Source: Actinomycetota bacterium (GTDB lineage: Bacteria; Actinomycetota; Thermoleophilia; Solirubrobacterales; 70-9). Taken from it: a stretch of DNA of 37,944 nt. The notes beneath the pieces were generated by a model. It made no database searches, was not told the origin of the DNA, and saw only the letters and a list, made by a program, of their open reading frames with translations. Within the stretch, counting starts at the first letter, position 1. The number at the start of each line of letters is the position of its first letter. Below, piece after piece: positions 16,425 to 24,141 of this stretch. The DNA lies in the NCBI GenBank assembly GCA_018268415.1, contig JAFDWO010000117.1, forward strand, positions 1 to 37,944. The letters are read 5' to 3'. The translations under genes and the position numbers were made by a program.

Positions 16425-18818
16425 TCAGGGCGACTGGGTCGATTCGTACCAGTCGATCCAGCCGCCGCAGGCCTTGCTCAGGGGCACCGTGCGGCGGGGT
16501 TCGGCCTTGGTCGCGACGATCTCGCCGACGTAGGCCTTGGCGTTCCAGCCGGTGAGGCTCTGGAGCCAGTCCGCGGGGGCGGCGTCGATGGTGATCTCGA
16601 CCTTGCCGCCGGGGCTGTGCAGCTTCCCCGCGGGCCAGAACTGGCCGTTGTTGTTGAGGCTGATCGAGCTCGGGCGCTGGCCGTCGAGCGCCGGGATCAG
16701 CTCTTCCTTGAAGCCCGGCGCGTTGACCGAGAGGGCGAAGGGGGAGAAGTACTGCAGCGAGAGGTTCCAGTCCCCCTTCGGTAGTTCGAGCGTCTGCGAG
16801 GTCGATTCGCCCGTTTCCAGGATCGAGCCGTTCGACCACATCGGTTTGTTGCCGACCTGGGTTTCGCCGAAGAGCGAGGCCTTGCCACCGCTGTTGAGCA
16901 GGATGCGCGTCTCGGGTGCCTGGCAATGGGCGAGGGCGCCCGCCTCGGTCCCCTCGAGCAGGACGTGGCGGCCGCGCGGCGTCGGCCCGGTCCGTTCCCA
17001 GAGGATGTAGCTGGGCGTTTCCGCGATGCGCTTGAAGTTGGGCGGGTTCTGGCTGTTCCAGGCGCCGCGGCTGGTGATCACGTAGGGGAAGCGGTTGAGC
17101 GTGCCGCGGTTGAAGGAGTCGAAGTCGATCGGTGAGTAGGCGTCACCGGTGTCGAAGGGCTTTTCCGGGTTCGGCGAGACCAGCGGATCGGGGAACTCGA
17201 CCAGCGGCACGTGCGTGTCGGCCCCGAGCAGCTCGTAGGCGGCGTAACGGTCCTGCCCCGCGTAGAGCACCGGCTTCCCGTGCACGATCGGCAGGAACGC
17301 GCGCAGCTGGCCGCCGTGCCCGGGTGGTGCCACCGGCGCGTCCCGCAGGGCGAGGAAGGTCGACCAGACCGCCCCGGCGAGGAACACCACCGCCAGCACC
17401 GACCACCCGACCCGTGCCACCCCCGTTGACGGGCCGAAAACTCCAGCCTGTCTTGAGTTTTCGGCCCGTCGACCGGCGGGGTCCTGGGACTTCGTCGCCG
17501 ATTTGCGACCGAACTCGGTCACCAGGGGGCGGACGATGACGAGCATCGTCAGCGGGGCGATGATCATCAGGGCCTTCGCCTGGGAGTAATCGCCGGTGAA
17601 GGGGAGGGAGGCGAGGTAGACGAGCGCGCCCGCGAGGAGTGCCAGCGGCACCTCCGTTTCCCGCCGCTGCACCCACCAGGCGACCGCGGCGAGCAGGGCC
17701 AGGACCGCGACCGCGCCCATCAGGCCGGGAAGCGGCGCGCCGCCGACCGCGTCGAGGCGGTAGTTGGCGGCGGGCCAGATCCCCAGCGTCTCCACCGGGG
17801 AGACCGGGCCGTAGGTGTTGCTGCCCGCGACCTGGTTGAAGCTCGAGCCGAAGCCGAACGGCCCGGCGATCGTCAGCGCGATCCCCAGCCCGGCCAGGAC
17901 GAGAATTCCGAGCAGCACCCACGGCTTCAACAGGAAGCGCGCGACCCGGCCCGGCCGCAGTATCCGCCAGGTGGCGGGCTGCGCCGCCGCCCAGACGGCG
18001 ACGATCGCGATCGGCCAGGCGATCCCGGCGAACGAGTAACAGAAGAAGATCCCCCCGGCGACGGCGACGAACGGGAGCGCCCAGCCGATCCGCGGCCAGA
18101 GGCCGCGCGGCGGCGCGTCCGGGCGCATCAGGTAGATCGCGACGGTGAGGACGAAGAGCGCCTCGGCGGTCTCCTTGAAGGCGGCCTGGGCGAAGTAGGA
18201 GGCGGCCATGTAGGTGACCGCGACGAGCGTCGCGCCGAGGACGCGGCGCCAGGTGGCGATCTCGCGGATCGCGCCGAGGGCGGTCAGGCCGGTGAGGATG
18301 CCGATCGCGAAGATCTCGCCGATGAAGGCCTGGCCGAGGCTCAGCCCCGGGAAGGCGGCGGTGGCGACGGCGAGGCCGTGCGGCCCGAGTGGGTAGCCGG
18401 GGTCGGGCGCGGGCCCGGCGCCGCTGCGCAGCCACTCGGCCCAGGCGAGGTGCAGGCCGAGGTCGTTGTTGAAGCCGACGCCGAGGAGGCCCCAGCGTCC
18501 GCTCACGGCGAAGGGGAAGGAGAGGACGAGGGCGACGGCGACCACCGTTGCCAGCCCGACCCCGAGCGCCGGCGCCGCGTACTCGCGCCGCCACGCCACG
18601 ACCGCGGCGACGACGATCAGGGCGACGATGCCGAGCGTCGCGCTCGTCCCGTGACCCGGCGCCCGCGCCAGGATCCCCGACACGGTGAGGATCGCGCCGT
18701 AGCCGACCGCGCCCTCCAGCCGGCACCACTCGCGTCGCCCGGCGAGCGAGAAGATGGCCCGGCCGACCAGGAGCGAGGCCAGCAGGATCAAGGCCGCCGA
18801 GGCGTAAGTCCCGATCAT
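16425..18818 (-). CDS. Large polytopic membrane protein, possible GT-C-type glycosyltransferase
   Basis: A 797-aa protein I do not recognise firmly. The first about 480 residues have roughly a dozen hydrophobic helices. An early loop carries GFNNDLGLHLAWAEWL, an acidic-residue loop reminiscent of GT-C glycosyltransferases and related polyprenyl-phosphate-sugar-using proteins. The last about 290 residues are a soluble, probably extracellular region (GRHVLLEGTEAGALAHC and GWIDWYE near the end). Between the last two helices the gene contains a family A palindrome read in frame (17425-17473). An 18-nt tandem duplication (16404-16439) covers the stop codon and doubles it downstream. The ATG at 18818 follows TAGGTT by 9 nt (leaderless). 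Confidence 0.6.
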   Translation of the reverse strand: MIGTYASAALILLASLLVGRAIFSLAGRREWCRLEGAVGYGAILTVSGILARAPGHGTSATLGIVALIVVAAVVAWRREYAAPALGVGLATVVAVALVLSFPFAVSGRWGLLGVGFNNDLGLHLAWAEWLRSGAGPAPDPGYPLGPHGLAVATAAFPGLSLGQAFIGEIFAIGILTGLTALGAIREIATWRRVLGATLVAVTYMAASYFAQAAFKETAEALFVLTVAIYLMRPDAPPRGLWPRIGWALPFVAVAGGIFFCYSFAGIAWPIAIVAVWAAAQPATWRILRPGRVARFLLKPWVLLGILVLAGLGIALTIAGPFGFGSSFNQVAGSNTYGPVSPVETLGIWPAANYRLDAVGGAPLPGLMGAVAVLALLAAVAWWVQRRETEVPLALLAGALVYLASLPFTGDYSQAKALMIIAPLTMLVIVRPLVTEFGRKSATKSQDPAGRRAENSRQAGVFGPSTGVARVGWSVLAVVFLAGAVWSTFLALRDAPVAPPGHGGQLRAFLPIVHGKPVLYAGQDRYAAYELLGADTHVPLVEFPDPLVSPNPEKPFDTGDAYSPIDFDSFNRGTLNRFPYVITSRGAWNSQNPPNFKRIAETPSYILWERTGPTPRGRHVLLEGTEAGALAHCQAPETRILLNSGGKASLFGETQVGNKPMWSNGSILETGESTSQTLELPKGDWNLSLQYFSPFALSVNAPGFKEELIPALDGQRPSSISLNNNGQFWPAGKLHSPGGKVEITIDAAPADWLQSLTGWNAKAYVGEIVATKAEPRRTVPLSKACGGWIDWYESTQSP
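17425..17473. repeat. Family A palindrome inside a coding region
   Basis: 19-bp arms (17425-17443 and 17455-17473) with one G-T wobble, and core GGGCCGAAAACTC. Relative to the identical copies at 249 and 962, the outer arm has T to C on one side and the matching A to G on the other. Read on the gene strand it encodes RRAENSRQAGVFGPST within a loop between two membrane helices. Confidence 0.85.
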
Positions 18819-18895
18819 CAGCAGGCAAACCTATGGCAGCGCGCCGTCGGATGCGGTGCGCGAGCCCCCTTCCGGGCCGGAGCGGGGCCTTTTGC

Positions 18896-19612
18896 TCAGT
18901 ACTTCTCCGCGGCCGCTTCGAGCACCGGCCGCAGGTCGTCCCCGCGCAGCGGCTCCGCGTGTCCCGTCGCGACCACCAGCGGCTCCAGCTCCGCCAGCCT
19001 CCGCACGCTCCGCTTCGCCTCCTGGTGGTTCCATGCCCAGGCCGGGTGGGGGACGCTGGCCTCCCCGGGCGGCAGCGCCCGGAGCCGCGCCGAATCGACC
19101 AGGTAGACGACGTCGGAAACCAGCGCCAGGCGGTCGCTCTCCCGCCATAGCCCGATCAGCCCCGGCGCGTGGCCGGGAAAGTGGACCACCTTGAACCCGG
19201 CCACCTCGTCGCCCTCCGTCACCGTGCCGTCGATCTTCACCGCGCCGCCGTCCCAGCGCCGCAGCAGCAGGGGGTAGAGCCGGCGCACCGGCGCCACCGG
19301 CAAGAGCGAGAGATTGAAGTACGGCGTGACGGCCTTGTCCCCTTCCGCGTCGGTCACTTCGTCGGGGTGACAAAAGACCGGCGCCCCGAGGTAGGGCGCG
19401 GTGCCGCGGTGGTCGGCATGGGCGTGTCCGAGCACGATCCGCCTCAAGCCGCCCAGCTCCCGCGCCGCCTCTGCCGCCGCCTTGCGCATCGACTTCGTCC
19501 CCGCGTCGAACTGAACCACCCCATCGCCGTCCTCGATGAAGTAGATGTTCATCGCTCCGCGGAGATCCCCACGCAGCAGCCACACGCCGTCGGCAACCCG
19601 GTCCAACGCCAT
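18896..19612 (-). CDS. Metallo-beta-lactamase-fold hydrolase
   Basis: A 238-aa protein with the MBL metal-binding signature HAHADH (63-68), further ligands His 148 (FPGHAPG), Asp 167 (SDVVY) and His 218 (TGHAEP). The spacing is that of glyoxalase II-like and related thioester or lactone hydrolases. The N-terminal VWLLRGDLRGAMNIYFIEDGDGVV strand region is typical of the fold. It has no signal peptide, so it should be cytosolic; the substrate is unknown. The -10 TAGGCT (complement of 19619-19624) is 6 nt before ATG 19612, a leaderless start. Upstream lies the long repeat region. Confidence 0.85.
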   Translation of the reverse strand: MALDRVADGVWLLRGDLRGAMNIYFIEDGDGVVQFDAGTKSMRKAAAEAARELGGLRRIVLGHAHADHRGTAPYLGAPVFCHPDEVTDAEGDKAVTPYFNLSLLPVAPVRRLYPLLLRRWDGGAVKIDGTVTEGDEVAGFKVVHFPGHAPGLIGLWRESDRLALVSDVVYLVDSARLRALPPGEASVPHPAWAWNHQEAKRSVRRLAELEPLVVATGHAEPLRGDDLRPVLEAAAEKY

Positions 19613-19693
19613 GGCTGCAGCCTAGAGGTTGGCTCGGGGGGGGGGCGACCTCGGCCATTGCGGCTGGCCGAGGTGCGGCGCGGCGCGGCCTCA

Positions 19694-19800
19694 GAGCGCC
19701 ATGAGGCGCCCGGGACGGGAGGGGGTCGTGAAAAAGACGACACAGGGACAGGGGGAGACGCAGGGACGGGGGGAGGTCGTGAAAAGACGACACAGGGACG
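19694..19800. repeat. 37-nt repeat plus two GGTCGTGAAAA tandem units
   Basis: 19694-19730 is identical to 37870-37906 over 37 nt (begins GAGCGCCATGAGGCG). It runs into GGTCGTGAAAAAGACGACACAGGGAC, and a second near-identical unit ends at 19800 (period 50). At the window end the same units reappear, with GGGGGTCGTGAAAA as the last bases. Unlike the 37.87 kb copy, the left arm that makes a 23-bp hairpin there is absent here. Confidence 0.8.
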
Positions 19801-19905
19801 TCACGAAGTAGAACTTCCGTGACGGGTCCGTGCGGGAGGGGCCACACCTCGCCCCGATCGGTGACTAAGACGCCGGGAACGTCACCCTCTCGGGACCCTT
19901 CGGTC

Positions 19906-19937
19906 CGTTCCCGGGCCTCGGAAGAGGCCCGGGAACG
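19906..19937. repeat. 14-bp hairpin with GGAA tetraloop
   Basis: CGTTCCCGGGCCTC (19906-19919), loop GGAA, and the exact complement at 19924-19937. GGAA is a GNRA-type loop, which favours a role as folded RNA. The right arm shares 5 nt with the left end of the 56-bp palindrome, so the two hairpins compete at their bases. Confidence 0.75.
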
Positions 19938-19988
19938 CGTTCCGTACTTTGACCCTGCCATGGCAGGGTCAAAGTACGGAACGCGTTC
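19933..19988. repeat. 56-bp perfect palindrome
   Basis: 28-bp arms with no spacer: 19933-19960 reads GAACGCGTTCCGTACTTTG then ACCCTGCCA, and 19961-19988 is its exact reverse complement. It is the longest perfect palindrome in the window. It sits between divergent genes, so it is not placed like a terminator. Confidence 0.92.
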
Positions 19989-20218
19989 GTGAGCGTTGGA
20001 CAACACGGGAGGAGGCGTGGAGTTCCCTACGTCTCCGTGACGGGGTCGCTCCTCCGTGACGGTCCCGTCACGGAACGGTCGCACCCTCCGGCCCCCGGAC
20101 GCCGGGATCGGGGGGTCCGGCCCCCGGAGGCCGGGATCGGGGGTCCGTGGGACGCGCGTCGAGTTTTGGTTGCTGAGCAACCGAAACCTGACACAGAGAT
20201 CCTTGAGTAACGACGAAG

Positions 20219-20541
20219 GGTGGGAGGAAGGGTGACGTTCCCGGCATCTTCGTGACGAGGTCTCCTTCCGTGACGGTCCCGTCACGGGTCCGTGGGAGCG
20301 CCGTGTCCCTCGCGTGAGGGATCCGGCTCACTCGCCCGCATCCTCCCGCGGGGGCCCTCCGCGCTCCCCCCGCCCGCTCCCCGCACCCTCGGCCGTCTCG
20401 TCCACCGCCACGGCCTGCCCGGGCCGTGGACGAGACGGCCCGTCCCTTCGCCTCATGGGCGACAGCCTCAAAAGGCCGCGGATCTTTCCCCGGGCGCCAG
20501 CTTCCGACCGCCGGAACCCACGCCCCCCGGCGCCGACGTCC
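20219..20541 (+). repeat. Long interspersed module, copy 2
   Basis: Same block order as 9671-9905: GGGAGGA start, a CTCCCTC/ACGAGGTC-like block, GGGCC-TCC stretch, GCACCCTCGGCCGTCTCG, a hairpin with 15-bp perfect arms (20391-20405 / 20426-20440), CGTCCCTTC, GGGCGACAGC (20457-20466), AAGGCCGCG. An extra diverged copy of the first part lies at 20003-20080. Confidence 0.6.
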
Positions 20542-20568
20542 CCGTCTCGGAATCTCGCCACGGGCCTC

Positions 20569-20574
20569 TAGAGT
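20569..20574 (+). promoter_or_regulatory. -10 hexamer TAGAGT, leaderless start of small membrane protein
   Basis: TAGAGT, 6 nt, then GTG 20581. This spacing supports the reality of the short gene. Confidence 0.55.
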
Positions 20575-20580
20575 CTGCGC

Positions 20581-20772
20581 GTGCCCTATCTCTGGAGATT
20601 CGGGATGGTCCTGTTGGTCGTCTGCCTGGCGGCGTCGATGGTGATCGCGATCGTGCGGCTCTCGACCACGCCGGAAGAAATCATCGGCGACCGCTTCCAC
20701 GGCCTGCCGCCGACGTTCGTCGAAGAACACATCGCCGAATACGCCCCAACCCTCGGCGGATCCCGCCGCTAG
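20581..20772 (+). CDS. Small single-pass membrane protein, unknown function
   Basis: A 63-aa protein not recognised as a known family. Residues 7-27 (FGMVLLVVCLAASMVIAIVRL) form one membrane helix, followed by an acidic-to-neutral soluble tail that ends SRR. The hydrophobic profile, the leaderless promoter at ideal spacing and the position before a stress protein gene argue that it is real. Its TAG stop is the first three bases of TAGTAT, the -10 of the next gene, so the two genes are packed with no waste. No paralogue is seen in the window. Confidence 0.6.
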   Translation: MPYLWRFGMVLLVVCLAASMVIAIVRLSTTPEEIIGDRFHGLPPTFVEEHIAEYAPTLGGSRR

Positions 20773-20775
20773 TAT
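20770..20775 (+). promoter_or_regulatory. -10 hexamer TAGTAT overlapping a stop codon
   Basis: TAGTAT overlaps the stop of the small membrane protein gene. The predicted leader of about 32 nt carries GGAGGGAGG (20801-20809) before GTG 20814. Confidence 0.45.
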
Positions 20776-20813
20776 CGGCCCGGTACACGGTTGGCTAAGC
20801 GGAGGGAGGCGGC

Positions 20814-21257
20814 GTGTTCACTCGGATCGTGGTCGGGACCGATGGCTCCGAGACGGCGGGGGAGGCGGTTGACCAGGCGATCGACCTGGCGCGGTTGACG
20901 GGGGCGACGCTCGGCATCGTCAGCGCCTACCAGCCGGTTCCGAAACGGCGGATCCAGGGCGAGCAGGAGGGAGCCCCGGCCGACATCGCGCACGAGATCG
21001 GCCCGCGCGAGGACGTCAACCTGGTGCTCGACGCGGCGGCCGCGAAGGCCCGCGCGGCCGGGATCGAGGTGACCACCCACCCGATCCAGGAAGACCCGGC
21101 CGACGCGATCCTGAACGTCGCCGAAGAGGTCGGCGCCGACCTGATCGTGGTCGGCAACAAGGGGATGACCGGAGCGCGGCGTTACCTGCTCGGCAGCGTG
21201 CCGAACAACGTCTCCCACCACGCACCCTGCAGCGTGATCATCGTGCGCACGACCTAG
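20814..21257 (+). CDS. Universal stress protein (UspA family)
   Basis: A 147-aa cytosolic single-domain Usp. The N-terminal strand FTRIVVGTDGSETAGEAVDQAI is typical, and the C-terminal ATP-binding motif G-x2-G-x9-G-S is complete in VVGNKGMTGARRYLLGSV. It therefore probably binds ATP, like the FUsp/UspFG class. GTG 20814 is chosen because a strong purine-rich GGAGGGAGG lies 4 nt upstream. Such proteins are usually induced by starvation, hypoxia or redox stress; no regulator site is visible here. It is convergent with the subtilase gene, 53 nt away. Confidence 0.9.
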   Translation: MFTRIVVGTDGSETAGEAVDQAIDLARLTGATLGIVSAYQPVPKRRIQGEQEGAPADIAHEIGPREDVNLVLDAAAAKARAAGIEVTTHPIQEDPADAILNVAEEVGADLIVVGNKGMTGARRYLLGSVPNNVSHHAPCSVIIVRTT

Positions 21258-21310
21258 GGGGGCGGGTCGGGTGACCCTTCGCTCACGGGCGGCGGGAGGT
21301 TCGCTCGAGA

Positions 21311-22726
21311 TCACCCGACCCGCCGCGACGTGGTCACCCCGGTGGACGGGGCCACCGTCGCCTTGGCCGCGTCGATCAACCCGGCGCCCTGGACCGTGCG
21401 TGGGTAGCCGAGGCTGCGCGCGGTCACCTCGAGCCGCTTGGTCACCGAGCGGACCCGCGCCTTGCCCGTGACGCTCTTCGGAATCACGCCGGCGGCGAGC
21501 ATCAGCGCCACCGTGCCGGAGACGTGCGCGGCCGCCATCGAGGTCCCGGCGTAGGTGCTCGGGATCGTGAACTGGTTCGTCGTCCCCGGCCTCAGCGTCA
21601 CCTGGTAGATCGGCCGGGAGAGGATCGACGGGCAGCCCACGCCGGCCGGCCCACCGCCCGGCGCGACGACGTCGACTCCCTTCCCCGCCAGCGAGTAGGA
21701 GCCGATGCAGCCGCCCTCGGTGGAGCCGCCGACGCCGATCACGCGAGGCCCGGTGGCGGGCTCGGAGACGCAGCTCTTGGTGCTCGACGCGGCGGCCGTG
21801 AGGTTGCCGGCGGAGGCGACCGTGACAATCCCCCGATCGTAGGCTTCGCGCAGCGCTTCATCGACCTGCGGGACCTTCTCTCCGCAGGCGAAGTTGAAGC
21901 TCATGTTGATGACCTGGGCGTGGCTCTGGATCGCGAATCGGATCCCGGCGGCGATCCGGTTGGCATAGCCGACGTTCGCCCGGTTGAGGACGCGGACCGG
22001 GATCAGCTTGGCGTTGTAGGCGATCCCGGTGAGGCCGACCCCGTTGTTCGTCTGCTCGGCGATCGTCCCGGCGACGTGGGTGCCGTGGCCGTTCTCGTCG
22101 AGCGGCAGGCGGTCGTGGTCGACGAAGTCTTCCCCGGGGAGGAACTGTTCCGGCGAGAAGTCGGGGCTGCGCAGGTACTGGGTGCCGTAGTCGCGGTAGG
22201 CGATGCCGCTGTCGAGCACGGCGACGCGGATGCCCACGCCGCCGGGGCGGCCGTCGGCGATCAGGTTGGCCCAGGCGCCGACCACGTTGATGCCGCCGGG
22301 CGAGATCGGCAGCTTCGCGGTCGCGGTGCCGGCGTAGGGGAGGAAGTCCCACTGCTTCTGCGCCCAGCCGCCCGGCGTCGGCGTCGGCGGGGTGCCGGGG
22401 GGCGCTTCCAGCGTGCCCGGGTCGTCGGGAACGTACGGTTCGAGTTCCACCGCCGAGGCGGTCGCCGTGTAGTTGGGCTCGGCGTACTCGACCTGCGGCT
22501 TGGCGCGCAGCGCGCGCGCGGTGGCGAGGACCCCGGCGCCGCGCGGCAGCCCGACCGTGCGGCCGTGCCTTTCGCCCTTGAACTTGACCACGAGCTGGCG
22601 CGGCGCGAACCGGCGCGCGGGGCTGATCCCGCTCGCCGCCACCGCCTGGCCGGCGGTCGCGCCGAGCAGCACCAACAGAGCCGCCAGAGTGCCCAACAGC
22701 GCGTATCTGTTCCACGTCGAGTGCAT
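21311..22726 (-). CDS. Secreted subtilisin-like serine protease (S8)
   Basis: A 471-aa preproprotease. The signal peptide is at residues 1-31 (hydrophobic LLGTLAALLVLLGATAG, cleavage near AVAAS). A short I9-like propeptide follows (PRQLVVKFK to VEYAEPNY, 42-86), then a Pro-rich linker. The catalytic triad is intact: Asp 172 in VAVLDSG, His 214 in NGHGTHVAG and Ser 396 in AGTSMAAAHVSG, with oxyanion Asn 308 in SAGN. It should degrade proteins outside the cell. I chose ATG 22726, because AAGGGA lies 6 nt before it and a signal peptide starts there; the frame is open a further 700 nt upstream through tadA antisense, which is not meaningful. Confidence 0.92.
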   Translation of the reverse strand: MHSTWNRYALLGTLAALLVLLGATAGQAVAASGISPARRFAPRQLVVKFKGERHGRTVGLPRGAGVLATARALRAKPQVEYAEPNYTATASAVELEPYVPDDPGTLEAPPGTPPTPTPGGWAQKQWDFLPYAGTATAKLPISPGGINVVGAWANLIADGRPGGVGIRVAVLDSGIAYRDYGTQYLRSPDFSPEQFLPGEDFVDHDRLPLDENGHGTHVAGTIAEQTNNGVGLTGIAYNAKLIPVRVLNRANVGYANRIAAGIRFAIQSHAQVINMSFNFACGEKVPQVDEALREAYDRGIVTVASAGNLTAAASSTKSCVSEPATGPRVIGVGGSTEGGCIGSYSLAGKGVDVVAPGGGPAGVGCPSILSRPIYQVTLRPGTTNQFTIPSTYAGTSMAAAHVSGTVALMLAAGVIPKSVTGKARVRSVTKRLEVTARSLGYPRTVQGAGLIDAAKATVAPSTGVTTSRRVG

Positions 22727-22786
22727 TCCGGTTCCCTTCGAACACGCTGTCCCTGCCGAAGTTGTAGGCGGGATACTCCCCGATCG
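22727..22786. promoter_or_regulatory. Divergent promoter of subtilase and tadA
   Basis: The leftward -10 TACAAC (22766 to 22761) gives a short leader with AAGGGA before the subtilase ATG. Rightward, GATACT (22772-22777) is 9 nt before ATG 22787, a weaker leaderless match. The two -10 elements are only 5 nt apart, so the promoters should exclude each other. Confidence 0.45.
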
Positions 22787-23272
22787 ATGGGTGTCCCGGG
22801 ACACAAATTCCTTGAGCAAGATCCGGCCGCGCACGAGCGTGGGATGGACCTGGCGCTGGCCGCGGCCCGCCGTGCCGAGGAGCACGGGGACGTCCCGATC
22901 GGGGCGGCGATCCTGCGCGACGGCGAGCTCCTCGCGGCAGCCGGCAACGAGCGCGAGCTGCGCGGCGATCCGACCGCCCACGCCGAGGTTCTGGCGATCC
23001 GCGCGGCCGCCGCGGCTCTCGGCGGCTGGCGCCTCGCCGATACGACCCTCTACGTCACCCTCGAGCCCTGCGCGATGTGCGCCGGCGCGATCGTCCTCGC
23101 CCGCATCCCGACCGTCGTCGTCGCCGCCCCCGACCCGAAGGCGGGCGCCGCCGGCAGCGTCCTCGACATCCTCGCCGAGCCCGCCCTGAACCACCGCCCG
23201 CACGTCATCACCGGCGTCCGCGCCCAAGAGGCCGCCGCCCTCCTGCGCGCCTTCTTTGCCGCCCGTCGCTGA
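22787..23272 (+). CDS. tadA: tRNA-specific adenosine deaminase
   Basis: A 161-aa zinc deaminase of the CDA fold that converts A34 to inosine in the tRNA-Arg(ACG) anticodon. The zinc site is complete: His 65 and catalytic Glu 67 in TAHAEVLAI, Cys 95 and Cys 98 in EPCAMCAGA. The DPKAGAAGSVLDIL segment after it is typical of TadA. ATG 22787 is preferred on promoter grounds; the internal ATG 22844 (MDLALAAARRA) would match the usual family N-terminus more tightly and cannot be excluded. Two tRNA genes follow downstream. Confidence 0.88.
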   Translation: MGVPGHKFLEQDPAAHERGMDLALAAARRAEEHGDVPIGAAILRDGELLAAAGNERELRGDPTAHAEVLAIRAAAAALGGWRLADTTLYVTLEPCAMCAGAIVLARIPTVVVAAPDPKAGAAGSVLDILAEPALNHRPHVITGVRAQEAAALLRAFFAARR

Positions 23273-23308
23273 CGGCGGCTGGACTTCCGGCGATCTGAGC
23301 CGGCCGTG

Positions 23309-23380
23309 CAAGGACGCAGGGAAGCGGGGGGAGGGGAGCGCACACCAGTGCGTGACCCGAGCCGAACGACCGAGGACGCC
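23309..23380. repeat. 72-nt interspersed repeat, copy 2 (inverted)
   Basis: Reverse complement of 16311-16382 with 6 mismatches. It lies between the tadA stop and the 3' end of the minus-strand tRNA-Ser, so it is again positioned between converging transcription units and may serve as a terminator. Confidence 0.85.
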
Positions 23381-23406
23381 GCGAGGCGCCCTCAAATCGC
23401 CGGAAG

Positions 23407-23496
23407 CGGAGAGGGTGGGATTCGAACCCACGAGGCGAGTCAACCCCGCCCACACGATTTCCAATCGTGCTCCTTAAGCCACTCGGACACCTCTCC
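23407..23496 (-). tRNA. tRNA-Ser (anticodon GGA)
   Basis: A 90-nt class II tRNA. The acceptor stem is GGAGAGG/CCTCTCC with discriminator G. The anticodon stem CACGA/TCGTG encloses TTGGAAA, so the anticodon is GGA, reading UCC/UCU. A long variable arm and the GGTTCGAATCC T-arm are present. CCA is not encoded. The -10 TAGGCT (23514 to 23509) lies 12 nt before the tRNA 5' end. Confidence 0.95.
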
Positions 23497-23574
23497 AGGC
23501 TGAGTGAGAGCCTAGCTAGAGGCGACCCTCCGGCGCCGCGTCGATAGGATCAATGTCTGCGCCTCAAACCCCGC

Positions 23575-23661
23575 GGAGGGGTGCCGGAGTGGTTGAACGG
23601 GGCAGTCTCGAAAACTGTTGGCGTCGCAAGGCGCTCGTGGGTTCGAATCCCACCCCCTCCG
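23575..23661 (+). tRNA. tRNA-Ser (anticodon CGA)
   Basis: An 87-nt class II tRNA. The acceptor stem is GGAGGGG/CCCCTCC with discriminator G. The anticodon loop CTCGAAA gives CGA, reading UCG. A long variable arm is present, and CCA is not encoded. The -10 TAGGAT at 23545-23550 precedes it. It is divergent from the tRNA-Ser(GGA) gene 78 nt away. A family A hairpin follows at once. Confidence 0.95.
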
Positions 23662-23665
23662 CCTC

Positions 23666-23712
23666 TCGACGGGCCGAAAAGTACTGATATAGAGGACTTT
23701 TCGGCCCGTCGA
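23666..23712. repeat. Family A hairpin after tRNA-Ser(CGA)
   Basis: 17-bp perfect arms TCGACGGGCCGAAAAGT (23666-23682) and complement (23696-23712), with a 13-nt loop. It keeps the GGGCCGAAAA core and outer GACGGG of the in-gene copy at 17425 but has an unrelated tip. It lies between the convergent tRNA and arfB genes and could terminate both transcripts. Confidence 0.85.
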
Positions 23713-23725
23713 CCCGCGATGGCGC

Positions 23726-24139
23726 TCAGTCGTCCGGGCTCCAGCGGCGACGGGTCTGCTTGCGCTCGCCGGTGCGCCGCTTCTGCTCGAGTCGGCGTCG
23801 GCGCGAGGCCGCGGTCGGCTTGGTCGGGCGCCGGTGCTTGGGGACGCGGAGCGCGGCGGCGATCTTGGCGGCGAGGCGGGTCAGGGCCAGTTCGCGGTTG
23901 CGGGACTGGCTGCGGGCGTCCTGGGCGACCGCGGTGACGACCGGGCCGAGGCGCTCCAGCAGCCGCACCCGACGCGCCTCGTCGAGCGAGCGCGAGGCCG
24001 CCACGTCGAAGACCGCTTCGACCCGCGAGGCGGTGACGTTGGCGTGCTGGCCGCCCGGGCCCGAGGAGCGGCTGGCGCGCAGCTCGACCTCCGCCAGCGG
24101 GATCGCCAGCCGCTCGTCGATCCGCAGCTCCTCGGCCAC
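23726..24139 (-). CDS. arfB: Alternative ribosome-rescue factor / class I RF-like hydrolase
   Basis: A 137-aa protein of the ArfB (YaeJ)/ICT1 family, which frees ribosomes stalled without a stop codon by hydrolysing peptidyl-tRNA. It has the catalytic GGQ at 29-31 (SRSSGPGGQHAN) and the long basic C-terminal tail (RRRRLEQKRRTGERKQTRRR) that in the family enters the mRNA channel. Codon-recognition domains of true release factors are absent. GTG 24139 is placed 2 nt after the upstream stop, giving tight coupling; the motif context right after it (AEELRIDERLAIPLAEVEL) fits the family's N-terminus. Confidence 0.9.
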   Translation of the reverse strand: MAEELRIDERLAIPLAEVELRASRSSGPGGQHANVTASRVEAVFDVAASRSLDEARRVRLLERLGPVVTAVAQDARSQSRNRELALTRLAAKIAAALRVPKHRRPTKPTAASRRRRLEQKRRTGERKQTRRRWSPDD

Positions 24140-24141
24140 GG

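Larger units (their letters stand above)
19613..20580. other. 968-nt gene-free repeat region
   Basis: No credible gene. The divergent MBL and small membrane protein genes flank it. It contains tandem GGTCGTGAAAA-type units (19721-19800), a GNRA-loop hairpin (19906-19937), a 56-bp perfect palindrome (19933-19988), two diverged copies of a segment ending CCGTGACGGTCCCGTCACGG (20054-20073, 20268-20287), a 28-29-nt GC duplication (20087-20143), a small GGTTGCT-G-AGCAACC hairpin (20168-20182) and the long module shared with 9.7 kb. The -10 TAGAGT (20569-20574) of the next gene closes it. Confidence 0.7.

Noticed and set aside
19989..20210. 73-codon ORF in the repeat region
   Set aside because: Overlaps hairpins and tandem repeats, Arg/Pro-rich, no promoter or ribosome binding site.
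23407..23661. Integration (att) site at the tRNA-Ser genes
   Set aside because: No integrase and no direct repeat of a tRNA 3' end found within the window.
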